NCBI RefSeq assembly: GCF_000733765.1
Contig: NZ_JPOG01000001.1
Coordinates: 2,356,001-2,420,000, forward strand
Source: Algiphilus aromaticivorans DG1253
GTDB taxonomy: Bacteria; Pseudomonadota; Gammaproteobacteria; Nevskiales; Nevskiaceae
Direction of reading: 5' to 3'
Length of the DNA: 64,000 nucleotides
A program made the translations under genes and the position numbers. Shown in pieces: positions 8,380 to 19,888 of the stretch (the stretch's first letter is position 1; the number at the start of each line of letters is the position of its first letter). Under the pieces are notes generated by a model. That model did no database searches. It was given only the letters and a program-made list of their open reading frames with translations, and was not told where the DNA came from.

Positions 8380-9723
8380 ATGTTGCAGGATCTGTTTACC
8401 CGGCTCCCAACGGGCCCAATGGCGCAGCGAGGCATCGCTTCGCCAGCATCTCCCACGAAAAGCTGCGCGACGGGATATCTCGCGCTGTTACCTCGCGGCC
8501 TCGCGCTAAGCCTAGCGGTAGCGATATGTCCGCCACTGGCGGCACAAGCCTCGCCGCTCAAACTTACAGAGGCAGTAGCCACCGCACTAGCGGCTGAGGA
8601 TCCTGCCTTCGATCGCTTCTCTGAGCGCGCCGAAGCATTGGAAAATCAGGCGGTTGCTGAAGCCCAACTGCCTGACCCGAAGATCACCGCGCAGGTCGCC
8701 AACGTCCCGACCGACTCGTTCGAATTGGACCAGGAGGGCATGACCCAGGCGATTCGCCTCGGCCTGCGCCAGGAGTTCCCGGCCGGCAAAACGCTGGAGG
8801 TGCGCGGCGCGCAAAGGCGGGCCGAGGCGGAGGCCGAACGCGCTCAGCGCGAAGCCGCACTCCGCGAGGTCGCACTGAGCACGCGAACAGCTTGGCTGGA
8901 TCTTGCCTATCAGGCACACGCGATCCGGATTCTGGCCTCCAGCCGCGAGGCGCTCAGTAAACAGATCGATTCACTGACGGCGCGCTTCGCGACCGGTGGA
9001 ATGCACGCCCAAGACGTGCAGCGCGCCGAACTGGAACTTTCTCTACTCGAAGATCGGCTGGTCGAGCACCGGCGGCTGGCCGACGTAGCGCGTGAAGCAT
9101 TGGCACGCTATATCGGGCGCGCGGCGTTCCGGCCTTTGCCCAAAGCGATCCCGGAGCTTCCCGAACCTCAGGCTCCGGGAGTGCTGGAAAAGCGCTTGGT
9201 CGAACACCCGCGGGTGCGGGCCGCCAACGCGCGTATCGAGGCGGCGGATCTCGGCATCGACCTAGCCGAGCAAGTCTATAAGCCCGAATTGGCCATCGAG
9301 GGCGGTTACGGCCTACGCACGACCCGGCCGGACCTGGCCACCATCGGCATCACGCTCTCGCTCCCGTTTTTTACCGACAAGCGCCAGGACCGTCGGCGCA
9401 CGGCGGCCGTGCGCGAGCGCAGCGCCCGCAATCTCGATCGCGATGCCGTGCTGCTCGACATGAGGCGGCAACTCGAGCAGGAGCTGGCCAATTGGCGACG
9501 CTTCAACGAGCGGATCACCCTTTATCGCAAGGCAGTCGGCAATCGTGCCCGGGAAACGGCCGAGGCCTCGATCACCACCTATGCCAATAACCAGACTGAC
9601 TTCGCGGAGCTGATCCGCGCCCAGCTTGCCGAGCTGGAAGTTGCGCTCAAGCACGCCGAACTCGAAACCGACGCCGCCAAGACCTGGGCCCGTCTGGCCT
9701 GGCTGACAGGAGACCCCTCGTGA
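8380..9723 (+). CDS. TolC-family outer-membrane factor (CusC/CzcC-like)
   Basis: ATG 8380, behind CTGGAG (8368-8373), gives 447 residues; upstream in-frame codons lack a ribosome site. A hydrophobic signal stretch is present (LALSLAVAICPPLAAQA). The rest is the alpha-helical OEP pattern, with two repeats of long heptad-rich helices (around residues 110-220 and 310-430) and short strand regions between, as in CusC, CzcC and TolC. No lipobox Cys follows the signal, unlike E. coli CusC. It would form the trimeric exit duct for the following adaptor and pump. Its TGA overlaps the GTG start of the adaptor gene. Confidence 0.88.
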   Translation: MLQDLFTRLPTGPMAQRGIASPASPTKSCATGYLALLPRGLALSLAVAICPPLAAQASPLKLTEAVATALAAEDPAFDRFSERAEALENQAVAEAQLPDPKITAQVANVPTDSFELDQEGMTQAIRLGLRQEFPAGKTLEVRGAQRRAEAEAERAQREAALREVALSTRTAWLDLAYQAHAIRILASSREALSKQIDSLTARFATGGMHAQDVQRAELELSLLEDRLVEHRRLADVAREALARYIGRAAFRPLPKAIPELPEPQAPGVLEKRLVEHPRVRAANARIEAADLGIDLAEQVYKPELAIEGGYGLRTTRPDLATIGITLSLPFFTDKRQDRRRTAAVRERSARNLDRDAVLLDMRRQLEQELANWRRFNERITLYRKAVGNRARETAEASITTYANNQTDFAELIRAQLAELEVALKHAELETDAAKTWARLAWLTGDPS

Positions 9724-11086
9724 ACAAGACCAGGATTCTGATACCAATTTCAATCACGGCCGCCGCCGTCGTCGGTGCCGTCGCGGGCTGGTGGTTTGCC
9801 GGTACCGCGCCAGGTTCGGAAGCTGGCGGATCAGGCGCCAGAGGCGAGCGCGAAATTTTGTACTGGGCGGCGCCCATGGATCCTAACTATAGGCGTGACG
9901 AACCCGGCAAGTCGCCGATGGGCATGGACCTGATACCGGTCTATGCTGACGAGGCCGGCACTCCCGGCTCCGATGAGCCATCGCTGCGGATTAACCCGGT
10001 CGTACTCAATAACATCGGCGTCAAGACCGCGCCGGTTCAGCGCGGCACGCTATACCGCAATATCAAGACCGTCGGCTTCATCACCCCCGACGAAAATCGT
10101 CTCGAACACATTCACGTTCGTGCCGAAGGCTGGATCGAGGAACTTGCCACCGACACCGAAGGTGACCGCGTCGAAGCCGGCGAGTTGCTTTTCCGAATTT
10201 ACTCGCCGGCCCTGGTTAGTGCACAGCACGAGTACCTGCAGGCACTGCGTTCCAGCCAGGCCGCGCTGATGCGTGCCACCGCAACCAGGCTCCGAGCCCT
10301 CGGCATGCAGGACAACCAGATCGAAGCGTTGAAGAGACGGGGCGCAGCACGCGAGCTCTTCGATGTGCGCTCGCCGATCGACGGCCATGTGATGGAGCTC
10401 AACGTGCGCCAGGGCATGTTCGTTCAGCCGGGCGCGACGATCATGAGTCTGGTCGACCTGAGTACGGTCTGGGTTGATGTTGATGTATTCGAAAACCAGA
10501 TTGACTGGGTGGCGCCGGGACAGGTCGCGCGGATGAAACTGCCGTTCGCGCCGGAACGTGAATGGGTCGGCGAAGTCGACTACGTTTATCCGACGATCCG
10601 GGCCGAGAGCCGCACCGCGCGCATCCGATTGGTGTTCGACAATCCGGATCTCACGCTCAAGCCGAACATGTACGCCAATGTCGCGATCGACGCGGCTCCG
10701 CGACTGGGGGTCGTTTACGTACCCAGCCAAGCGGTGATTCGCACCGGCGGCCAGGAACGCGTGATCCTCGCGCTGGGCGAGGGCCGCTTCCGACCCGCCG
10801 AGGTGCGCACCGGCCTGGAAAGCGAAGGCCGGGTCGAGATTCTCGAGGGGCTTGCCGCGGGAGAGAAGATCGTCATCTCCAGCCAATTCCTGATCGACTC
10901 GGAAGCCAGCATGGAAGCGTCTTTGCTGCGCATGATTAACGAAGGGGCCGGCCCGGGCAGCACGCCCGAAGGGCACGAAATGCAGCACGACACCCACGAG
11001 GACGCTCCCTCGTCGGCCGATGGCATGGAAGGGATGGACGACGCCGATCATGACATGGAAAGCATGAGCAGCAGCGGAGAGCCCTC

Positions 11087-11090
<4 letters not shown>
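9720..11090 (+). CDS. RND efflux periplasmic adaptor (CusB-like)
   Basis: A 456-residue membrane-fusion protein starting at GTG 9720, which overlaps the TGA of the TolC-like gene. After an N-terminal membrane segment (ISITAAAVVGAVAGWWFAG) comes a heavy-metal-binding domain with YWAAPMDPNYR and GKSPMGMDLIPVY, the Met/Pro pattern of CusB-type N-termini. Barrel-sandwich, helical-hairpin and beta-barrel stretches follow (AEGWIEEL, LVSAQHEYLQAL, DVRSPIDGHVMELNV). The last 45 residues are rich in His, Met and Asp (EGHEMQHDTHEDA and later MEGMDDADHDMESM), a likely extra metal site. The adaptor would link pump and duct and pass Cu(I) or Ag(I). Confidence 0.9.
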
Positions 11091-14221
<3,131 letters not shown>

Positions 14222-14359
14222 CGGCCTCTTGATCGATCTATTAGGCATTGCCTGTGCCACCATCTTGCCGAACACCAGCACTACATCACCGAGCAAAGCG
14301 CGGATATGCCGGAAACCACGCAATGGCGATAGGGTGCAGTCGTAGACTGAGGAGTTCTT

Positions 14360-14445
14360 ATGGAATGGTTGACCGACGACTGATTCTAGGTTCTCATTGG
14401 AACCCTATTCGTAACGATGCGCCTTTTCGATAACGGAGGGCATCG
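14360..14445 (+). pseudogene. DUF2933-like small membrane gene, broken by two in-frame stops
   Basis: A GAGGAG site at about 14,348-14,353 precedes ATG 14360. The frame reads MEWLTDD, TGA (14381), F, TAG (14387), then VLIGTLFVTMRLFDNGGH. The MEWL opening, the single hydrophobic segment and the GGH ending match the short form of DUF2933 proteins found in metal islands. Two stops within three codons at the start of the membrane segment make it a remnant. The bases between the end of cusA (14,221) and this remnant show no gene, promoter or repeat that I can support. End point is approximate because the frame runs on without homology. Confidence 0.5.
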
Positions 14446-14456
14446 CGCGCCTAACA

Positions 14457-14657
14457 GTGCGGACGGTGCCCGAGACAAGCCATCAAGCCATCGGCACCAA
14501 CGGAGGACACGACATATTTTCCACGAACCTGGTTGCCTGGGCGTTGTGCCTCTTTCCTACAGTCACCTTTATCGTGTGCGAGACCTACGGACTGGCGACG
14601 CCCCAAAGTCTGCATATGTACGCATTTCTCGAACAGGTACCTCCCGTGTTCAAATAG
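14457..14657 (+). CDS. Possible small membrane protein or gene fragment beside the IS
   Basis: A 66-codon frame opening with GTG. Its C-terminal half looks protein-like: a membrane segment LVAWALCLFPTVTFIVC followed by ETYGLATPQSLHMYAFLEQVPP. It ends at TAG 14655-14657, 17 bases before the IS30 left inverted repeat, so the IS did not cut this frame. No clear ribosome site is seen for the GTG, although CGGAGGA lies inside the frame near 14,500. It overlaps no other gene and follows directly on the DUF2933 remnant. It may be a fragment; I assign no function. Confidence 0.25.
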   Translation: MRTVPETSHQAIGTNGGHDIFSTNLVAWALCLFPTVTFIVCETYGLATPQSLHMYAFLEQVPPVFK

Positions 14658-14671
14658 CTCGCCTAGTGGGG

Positions 14672-14674
14672 GCT
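14672..14674. repeat. IS30 target-site duplication, left copy (GCT)
   Basis: GCT directly outside the left inverted repeat matches GCT at 15756-15758 outside the right one. IS30-family elements make 2-3-bp duplications. Three bases can match by chance (1 in 64), so this supports the borders only weakly. Confidence 0.55.
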
Positions 14675-14696
14675 GGTCTCAAATCCAAAGTGCAAC
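14675..14696 (+). repeat. IS30 left inverted repeat
   Basis: It begins GGTCTCAAATCC and ends GTGCAAC; 18 of 22 bases match the reverse complement of the right end. Confidence 0.8.
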
Positions 14697-14704
14697 GGAT
14701 GGAT

Positions 14705-15709
14705 TTAATGGATAGCGGGATGGGTGATCTTGAGCTTTTTCATCATTTCGTTGAAGACCTCGATGGGCGAGCGGAAGTTGTGCGTGGCTCTGAGGCCCCC
14801 ATTCAAGCTGTCAGCGATGGCGTCCAGATCGACCTGGCTGTGCACGGAAAGGTCTATACCCTTTTGAAGGTACTGGCGCAACAGGCGGTGGGTGTTTTCG
14901 AAGGTGCCGCGCTGCCAGGGACTGTGCGGGTCGCAGAACTAGACGTTGACACCGCTCTGCTCGGCCAGCGTGGCGTGGAGTGCCATCTCCTTACCCTGCA
15001 CGTCGGTGAAGGTCTTGCGCATGGGTGCGGCGATGCTGCGTAGCTTGGTGCTGAAGGCCTCCAGAGCAGCGGCTGCGATCGCGTCCGGCATCTTCGCCAG
15101 AAGTACGAGCCGCGTCCGGCGCTCCACCAGCACCGCAACGGCAGAGCGGTTGCCCGCTCCCTTCATGAGGTCGCCTTCCCAGTGGCCCGGTATCAGCCGG
15201 TCATCGACTTCCGGCGGCCGCAGATGAATGCTGATGGCATCAAGCAGATGGCCGCATCGATCCTCGCCATGCGAGCACCGCTGCCGCTTCATGCGGCCCT
15301 GCCGCAGGCAGGCGAACAGCTCCCGCTCGTAGATCGCGGTATAGATGGTCTCATGCGTGACGTGTCGGTCACGGTCACCGCGCCACATGCTACGCACTGT
15401 GCCGGCGATCGGCTGCGGCGACCACCGCCAGTCCAGCAATGCGCTGACCACGCCCCACGGCACGCTTTCCGGTGCCAGCTTAGCCGCCGGTCGCGCCGCG
15501 ATTCGGCGTTGCGTTGCCGCAACCTAGGCGGCCTTCGAGGCATACCCCGCTCCGACCAGACCGTTGCGGCGAAGCTCGCGACTCAAGGTGCTGGGGCAGC
15601 GTCCCAACTGGCAAGCGCTCTCACGCACGGTCGCACCTTTCTGCCTATACGCCGCCAGCAGCACCGGTTCTTCCGGTTGAACCTGCTGGTAACCCCTTCG
15701 TTCGTTCAT
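14705..15709 (-). pseudogene. IS30-family transposase, interrupted by two amber codons
   Basis: One frame of 335 codons runs from ATG 15709 to TAA 14705 without any frameshift but with TAG codons at 15524-15526 and 14939-14941. The three segments carry the N-terminal helix-turn-helix (GATVRESACQLGRCPSTLSREL), the core with the first catalytic Asp (GHWEGDLMKG) and, after the second stop, CDPHSPWQRGTFENTHRLLRQ with the catalytic Glu. The usual YDQGKE motif of the family reads DVQGKE, so the second catalytic Asp also looks displaced. The product is therefore expected to be dead unless amber codons are read through, and possibly even then. Confidence 0.85.
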
Positions 15710-15733
15710 GCCTCACCTTACGAGATGTCAGGT

Positions 15734-15755
15734 GTTGCAGTTGGGTTTTGAGAGC
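15734..15755 (-). repeat. IS30 right inverted repeat
   Basis: On the minus strand it begins GCTCTCAAAACC and ends CTGCAAC, matching the left end at 18 of 22 positions. Confidence 0.8.
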
Positions 15756-15758
15756 GCT
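15756..15758. repeat. IS30 target-site duplication, right copy (GCT)
   Basis: GCT directly outside the right inverted repeat, matching the left copy at 14672-14674. Confidence 0.55.
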
Positions 15759-15834
15759 CACTAACCTTACTCAAATAATACCCAGACATCAAAAGTAAAC
15801 TATTACTGACGCGCGCAATATTTAAGACTACACA

Positions 15835-15844
15835 GTAACGTTAC
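15835..15844. promoter_or_regulatory. Perfect 10-bp palindrome upstream of the small membrane gene
   Basis: GTAACGTTAC lies 32 bases before ATG 15877 in an AT-rich spacer. It could be a half of an operator or simply chance; no matching -35/-10 pair could be fixed with confidence. Confidence 0.25.
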
Positions 15845-15876
15845 ACCCGATACATAACGATGAGGCACGATCACGT

Positions 15877-16116
15877 ATGCACGACTACAATATGCTTTCC
15901 GGCAACGGCCATTGGCTTTTCATGCTGGCCTGGCTCGCTATTATTCTACCCCCATTTTGGAATATATTTCGTAAGGCGGGCTTCTCTGGATGGCTGAGCC
16001 TGCTCGTGTTCGTACCCCTGGTTAATATTGTTGTGTTGTACTTCATTGCTTTTTCTGAATGGCCGTCACTCAGAATCATTAACAAGACGCGCGGATCCAA
16101 CGTCTCCGGTGATTGA
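15877..16116 (+). CDS. Small membrane protein, two membrane segments
   Basis: A 79-residue protein with two hydrophobic segments (WLFMLAWLAIILPPFWNIF and LSLLVFVPLVNIVVLYFIAF) and the central motif FRKAGFSGWLSLL, which resembles the small DUF805/DUF5684-like group of Trp-rich membrane proteins. Function unknown. It is the first gene of the lower-GC islet directly after the IS30 element, about 90 bases upstream of the ferritin-like gene in the same direction. Base composition is visibly more AT-rich than the flanking metal island. Confidence 0.6.
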   Translation: MHDYNMLSGNGHWLFMLAWLAIILPPFWNIFRKAGFSGWLSLLVFVPLVNIVVLYFIAFSEWPSLRIINKTRGSNVSGD

Positions 16117-16203
16117 AGAGACCAACATGAACAGTGGCTAACTTTCATGCTGGCCGGGCACCTTCACAACCTGTCTTTATCCGGCGCTTTAGAGGAGAGT
16201 CCT

Positions 16204-16662
16204 ATGCAATTCGAGCAGGTCAAAGATGTACTGAACCACGTAATCGACTACCACCAACAGCTGAGCACCGAGTATGGAAAACTAGCGGACGAGGCACACG
16301 ACCCCCGTGTCCGAATGCTTCTAACCTACCTCGCCGACCACGAAGATAAGCTGCGTTCCGGACTTGAAGGATACAAAACCGGCGATCACAGCTCGGTGCT
16401 CAACACTTGGATGCAGAATGCACCGGATCTCAAGCATCCCCATACTCTTGACGATCTCAAAGGCTGCATCTGCTGCGCGACCTTCGATGAGGTGCTCGAC
16501 TTGGCCGGTCGAATCCACGCAACTTTGACGGATATGTACCGATCGCTGGCATCCCAGGCAGCGATTGCCGATGAAGGCCGATTATTTGAATCCCTCGCCG
16601 ACCGTCAGAGCGCGGAAAATAAACGCCTTAGCCGAGATGCCGCCCGTTTGGAGTCCTATTGA
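16204..16662 (+). CDS. Ferritin-like/rubrerythrin-like helical protein
   Basis: ATG 16204 follows a GAGGAG site; the product has 152 residues and is almost entirely helical. Helices carry regularly spaced His and Glu typical of four-helix diiron or haemerythrin-like bundles: NHVIDYHQQLSTEYGKLADEA, LADHEDKLRSGLEGY and DMYRSLASQAAIADE. A Cys pair (GCICCATFDEV) lies in the middle. Similar proteins of about 150 residues occur in stress islands with no assigned substrate. I cannot define metal ligands with certainty. The gene sits between a small membrane protein and an ATP-grasp-like enzyme. Confidence 0.55.
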   Translation: MQFEQVKDVLNHVIDYHQQLSTEYGKLADEAHDPRVRMLLTYLADHEDKLRSGLEGYKTGDHSSVLNTWMQNAPDLKHPHTLDDLKGCICCATFDEVLDLAGRIHATLTDMYRSLASQAAIADEGRLFESLADRQSAENKRLSRDAARLESY

Positions 16663-16918
16663 GTGCAGCGAAGCCAGCCTTCACGCACCGGAACGTCACC
16701 TAAGGCGTGATAGGCCGATTCTCGTCCAAAGACACGATCTCAATACTGGCTCCCAACCCCAACTCCACGATTCGCCCACTTGACCGAGGGGCGGCCACGC
16801 AAGCCCCACCATTGGCAATCGCCTAGAACAGGCCCGACATGGCAAACGGTGAAGTTCAAGGAACGCGTTGGATTTCATTACTGAGAGTGACTAGCGAAAA
16901 CCGGATGACTTACCAATC

Positions 16919-18160
16919 ATGACGGACGCGGAAAAACTTAACCAGCACTGCGTCTGCGTCACTCTCGATCAGAAGGCGCTGATGCGAAACCTCGCCGAAC
17001 AGCTAGACGATGAAATCCTGTCTAGTACGGCCTGGCATCAATTTTTCTCAAATGTCGCCGTCTTCGTTCCCGACCGGGAATTGGAGCAGATGTTATCCAT
17101 CGTTCATGCGTTGGAAAGCGCTGCAACACTCCCTGACTATCGGCGACGGGTCATGTCCTGGGCACCACAAACAGCACATATAGAGCACGGGCAGGCAGGC
17201 GCTTTTATGGGATATGATTTTCATCTTAGCGAGGAGGGTCCGCGTCTTATTGAGGTCAATACTAATGCCGGGGGTGCATTTCTCAATGCAGCACTAGCTG
17301 CGGCGCAATTGCAATGCTGCAACGAATATTCGCCTGAAGCGTGGGCCAAAAATTTCAACACAGCTGTAATCGCCCAGTTCGAGAGTGAATGGCGCGCGCA
17401 GCGGAATAGCGGACGACCAGCACGCATAGCAATCGTCGATGATCATCCCACTGAGCAGTATCTGTACCCCGAGTTCCGATTAGCGCAGCGGCTATTTCGA
17501 AATAATGGTATCGATACCGTCATACTATCCCCATCCGACATCGCATATCGTTCAGGCGCATTATATAATGGCGCAAAGCGAATTGACCTAGTTTACAATC
17601 GGGTAGTCGACTTCAGCCTCGAAGCACCTGAACACGCCGCATTGCGTTCGGCATGGTTGGACGGAGGTGCAGTAATAACCCCCAATCCGTACACGCATGC
17701 TCTGCTCGCAGACAAACGCAACTTCACAATACTATCGGATTACCCAACCCTTGTAGGTTGGGGTTTGAGCCATGAGAGTGCCGAGTTGCTTCACAATGGC
17801 GTGCCCCGAACCGTGCGAGTCACCAAGAATAACGAAGAGACCCTTTGGCAGGAGCGACGGCAGTGGTTCTTCAAACCAGTAGCCGGCTATGGGAGCAGGG
17901 GTGTATATCGAGGCAGCAAACTAACCAAGAGCACCTTCAAGACAATTCTTGAAAATGACTATGTCGCTCAAGCTTATGCACCCCCTTCTGAGCGACAAAT
18001 TCTTGTCGATGGCACACGTGAAATGCTCAAGGTCGACGTGCGCTTGTATAGCTATCGCGGTTCCCTGCTTCTCGCCGCCGCAAGGCTATATCGCGGGCAG
18101 ACCACCAATTTCCGGACCCCCGGCGGAGGTTTCGCTCCTATCCTCCTCAACCGACATTAA
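16919..18160 (+). CDS. ATP-grasp-like enzyme (possibly circularly permuted type)
   Basis: A 413-residue soluble protein. The motif GPRLIEVNTNAGGAFLN (about residues 108-124) looks like the metal-binding Glu/Asn loop of ATP-grasp enzymes, and the C-terminal part has RRQWFFKPVAGYGSRGVYRG (Lys/Gly-rich nucleotide loop) and REMLKVDVRLYSYRG. The acidic loop lying before the Lys/Gly loop suggests the circularly permuted arrangement of the glutathionylspermidine-synthase-like group. Such enzymes join a carboxylate to an amine with ATP; the substrate is unknown. The start at ATG 16919 lacks a clear ribosome site. Base use is more AT-rich than in neighbours, suggesting transfer. The spacer 16,663-16,918 shows no gene. 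Confidence 0.6.
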   Translation: MTDAEKLNQHCVCVTLDQKALMRNLAEQLDDEILSSTAWHQFFSNVAVFVPDRELEQMLSIVHALESAATLPDYRRRVMSWAPQTAHIEHGQAGAFMGYDFHLSEEGPRLIEVNTNAGGAFLNAALAAAQLQCCNEYSPEAWAKNFNTAVIAQFESEWRAQRNSGRPARIAIVDDHPTEQYLYPEFRLAQRLFRNNGIDTVILSPSDIAYRSGALYNGAKRIDLVYNRVVDFSLEAPEHAALRSAWLDGGAVITPNPYTHALLADKRNFTILSDYPTLVGWGLSHESAELLHNGVPRTVRVTKNNEETLWQERRQWFFKPVAGYGSRGVYRGSKLTKSTFKTILENDYVAQAYAPPSERQILVDGTREMLKVDVRLYSYRGSLLLAAARLYRGQTTNFRTPGGGFAPILLNRH

Positions 18161-18181
18161 AAAGGTTCGGTAAGCACCCTC

Positions 18182-19270
18182 TCAGACACTGACCACCCGC
18201 GGCGACGCATCTGGGGACTCCCCAATCAGAGCCGTGGTGGCTGCAGCTTCCAGCGCGGCAGCGCTGCAAGCGCGGTCCTGAGTGGCCGCACCAGCCAGCT
18301 TGGGGGCTGGCAGGCCAGCGTCGGAGAAGGCGCGGTTGATGCGCTGACAGAAGCTAGCCGCGGCATCGATGCCGGTGGCCGGCAGCAGCACGGCCAGCCG
18401 CCCGCCCTGCACCCGCGCGGGCGTGTCCGAGTTCAGACGCATCGTGCCGCGCAGCAGGAGGGCCGCCTGTTGCAACGCGGCCTCCGAGCCATCAACCGGC
18501 TCGAGCAGAACCAGACCCGACCAGCTGTTCTGGCGCGCGGCCCGGCGAAGTTCTCGGGCTGTGCGCTCACGCAGGAAGCGGGCGGTGAACACCCCCGTCT
18601 CGGGGTCGATGCGCAGCAGTTCGGCACCAGCGGCTGTATCCGGGTAGATCCAGCGTCGCGCGTGCAGCGCCACGGCCACCGCAAGTAGAAGCACGCTGAG
18701 CAGCGTCAGCGCGCCCAATGGTGCGCCCGGGCCGAAGAGCGCGAAGCCCACTCGCAGCGCGCCCTCGGGATGGATCCAGGCCAGCTGCTGCATGGCAATC
18801 ACCGCGCCAAAGCCGGCCAGTAGATAGCCCGTCAGGCACCATCCGGCGCGCCCCGGCAACAGGCTCAGAGCCGCAACGATGAGTACGGGCGGCAGTGCTA
18901 GCAGCGGGCCGTGGAGGCCGCCGCTGAAGTGGAAAGCGTAGAAGAGATGCAGGCCCAGCCAAACCAGCACGGCGAACTGCAGCCAGCCGACGCGGTGCTC
19001 GGCACTGCGCGGGATGCGCTCGAACCAGTCGCGTCGCAGCAGCAGCGTCGTCAGCACCAGGGTGTTCAGCGCGAAAACGGCGAGCAGCGTGTTGAAGCCG
19101 GTCGAGAACCCGGCCCGTTCCGGCCAGTCGAAACCGGGGACGGCGCGCAGCCAGAGCTGGGTCGCGATCTGCCAGCCCAGCAACAACCAGGCGAAGACGA
19201 CGAGCTGGCGCAGCAGCCGCAGGCGGTCCTCCAGCAACATGCGCGGCAATGCCGGGATGGGGGCTTTCAT
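18182..19270 (-). CDS. Membrane protein with a degenerate GGDEF domain
   Basis: From ATG 19270 the product has 362 residues; GTG 19273 is an alternative. About six hydrophobic helices fill residues 20-205. The C-terminal part aligns in pattern with diguanylate cyclases: IDPETGVFTARFLRERTARELRRA replaces the DxLTGLxNRR opening, and VQGGRLAVLLPATG replaces the GGDEF loop. With GGRLA in place of GGDEF and the metal-binding acids lost, cyclase activity is not expected. The protein may instead bind nucleotide or act as a scaffold. Its start overlaps the stop of the pilin-like gene (TGATG), so the two are translationally coupled. Confidence 0.72.
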   Translation of the reverse strand: MKAPIPALPRMLLEDRLRLLRQLVVFAWLLLGWQIATQLWLRAVPGFDWPERAGFSTGFNTLLAVFALNTLVLTTLLLRRDWFERIPRSAEHRVGWLQFAVLVWLGLHLFYAFHFSGGLHGPLLALPPVLIVAALSLLPGRAGWCLTGYLLAGFGAVIAMQQLAWIHPEGALRVGFALFGPGAPLGALTLLSVLLLAVAVALHARRWIYPDTAAGAELLRIDPETGVFTARFLRERTARELRRAARQNSWSGLVLLEPVDGSEAALQQAALLLRGTMRLNSDTPARVQGGRLAVLLPATGIDAAASFCQRINRAFSDAGLPAPKLAGAATQDRACSAAALEAAATTALIGESPDASPRVVSV

Positions 19271-19839
19271 CACTTGTTCCTTCCCGGCGCATTACCGGAA
19301 TTGCCGGGCGACCCGCCGGACTGCCCCGGCGGAACACCGCCAGGAGGTCCACCGGGCGGACTGCCCGGGTCGCCCGGCGGTGCGTTGGCGCCATCGCGAC
19401 AGCTTGCCGGCAGGTAGTTCGCCGGCAGCGTCGCGCTGCACTCCCAGCGTATGCCGCGGTCGCCGGAAGGCGTCAGCGTCAGTGTCAGTGTCTCTCCGTC
19501 GATCATGGGATCGCCGAAGGTCACCTCGATGACGCCGCCGGGACGAATCGCCACCGAGCGCACATAGCGCCCCCCGATGGCTTCCGGCGGATCGAGATAG
19601 GCCGCCTCGTTCGAGTCCGGGTAGCGCCCGTCGATCATCAGTGACTCGGCGACCGCCGTCTTCAGGCTGCTGGCGAAGATGTACCCCTCCGCCACCTTCG
19701 CGCGCACGACATAGCTCTGGTAACTCGGGATGGCAATGGCGGCGAGGATGCCCACGACCGTCACAACGATCATCAGCTCCAGCAGCGTGAAGCCTTGCTG
19801 CCACGGCGTACGCGCCCGCCACTCCGGGCCGCCCCTCAT
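19270..19839 (-). CDS. Type IV pilin-like protein with Gly/Pro-rich C-terminal tail
   Basis: A 189-residue prepilin: a 16-residue leader ending in Gly, then FTLLELMIVVTVVGILAAIA, with Glu at mature position 5 as in PilE/PilA major pilins. Cys134 and Cys147 bracket a typical D-region disulphide loop. Unusually, residues 153-189 form a low-complexity tail of Gly, Pro, Ser and Asn (PPGDPGSPPGGPPGG and on), not part of normal pilins. PilD would cut it and the type II/IV machinery would assemble it. Whether it is a fibre subunit, a minor pilin or a pseudopilin cannot be told. It is coupled to the degenerate GGDEF gene downstream. Confidence 0.85.
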   Translation of the reverse strand: MRGGPEWRARTPWQQGFTLLELMIVVTVVGILAAIAIPSYQSYVVRAKVAEGYIFASSLKTAVAESLMIDGRYPDSNEAAYLDPPEAIGGRYVRSVAIRPGGVIEVTFGDPMIDGETLTLTLTPSGDRGIRWECSATLPANYLPASCRDGANAPPGDPGSPPGGPPGGVPPGQSGGSPGNSGNAPGRNK

Positions 19840-19888
19840 GAGCGCGCCTTAACGGCAAGCCGCGGCGCACCGCCGCACCACGGAACGC

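Larger units (their letters stand above)
14675..15755 (-). mobile_element. IS30-family insertion sequence (1,081 bp, transposase inactive)
   Basis: The element is bounded by 22-bp imperfect inverted repeats (14675-14696 and 15734-15755, 18 of 22 matching) and flanked by a 3-bp direct repeat GCT. Size, inverted-repeat length, short target duplication and the transposase motifs (IPGHWEGDLMKG, then SPWQRGTFEN) fit the IS30 family. The ends are intact, so the copy could still be moved in trans by an active IS30 relative. It lies on the border between the metal island and the AT-richer islet that follows. Confidence 0.85.

Noticed and set aside
14705-15709. A frameshift in the IS30 transposase
   Set aside because: All three segments are in one frame; only two in-frame stops interrupt it.
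18140-18181. Terminator between the ATP-grasp-like gene and the convergent GGDEF-like gene
   Set aside because: Only a 5-bp stem can be formed around the A-run; not enough to call.
19849-19885. Hairpin GCGGCG/CGCCGC downstream of the SyrP-like gene as terminator
   Set aside because: The stem is short and no T-run follows on the minus strand.
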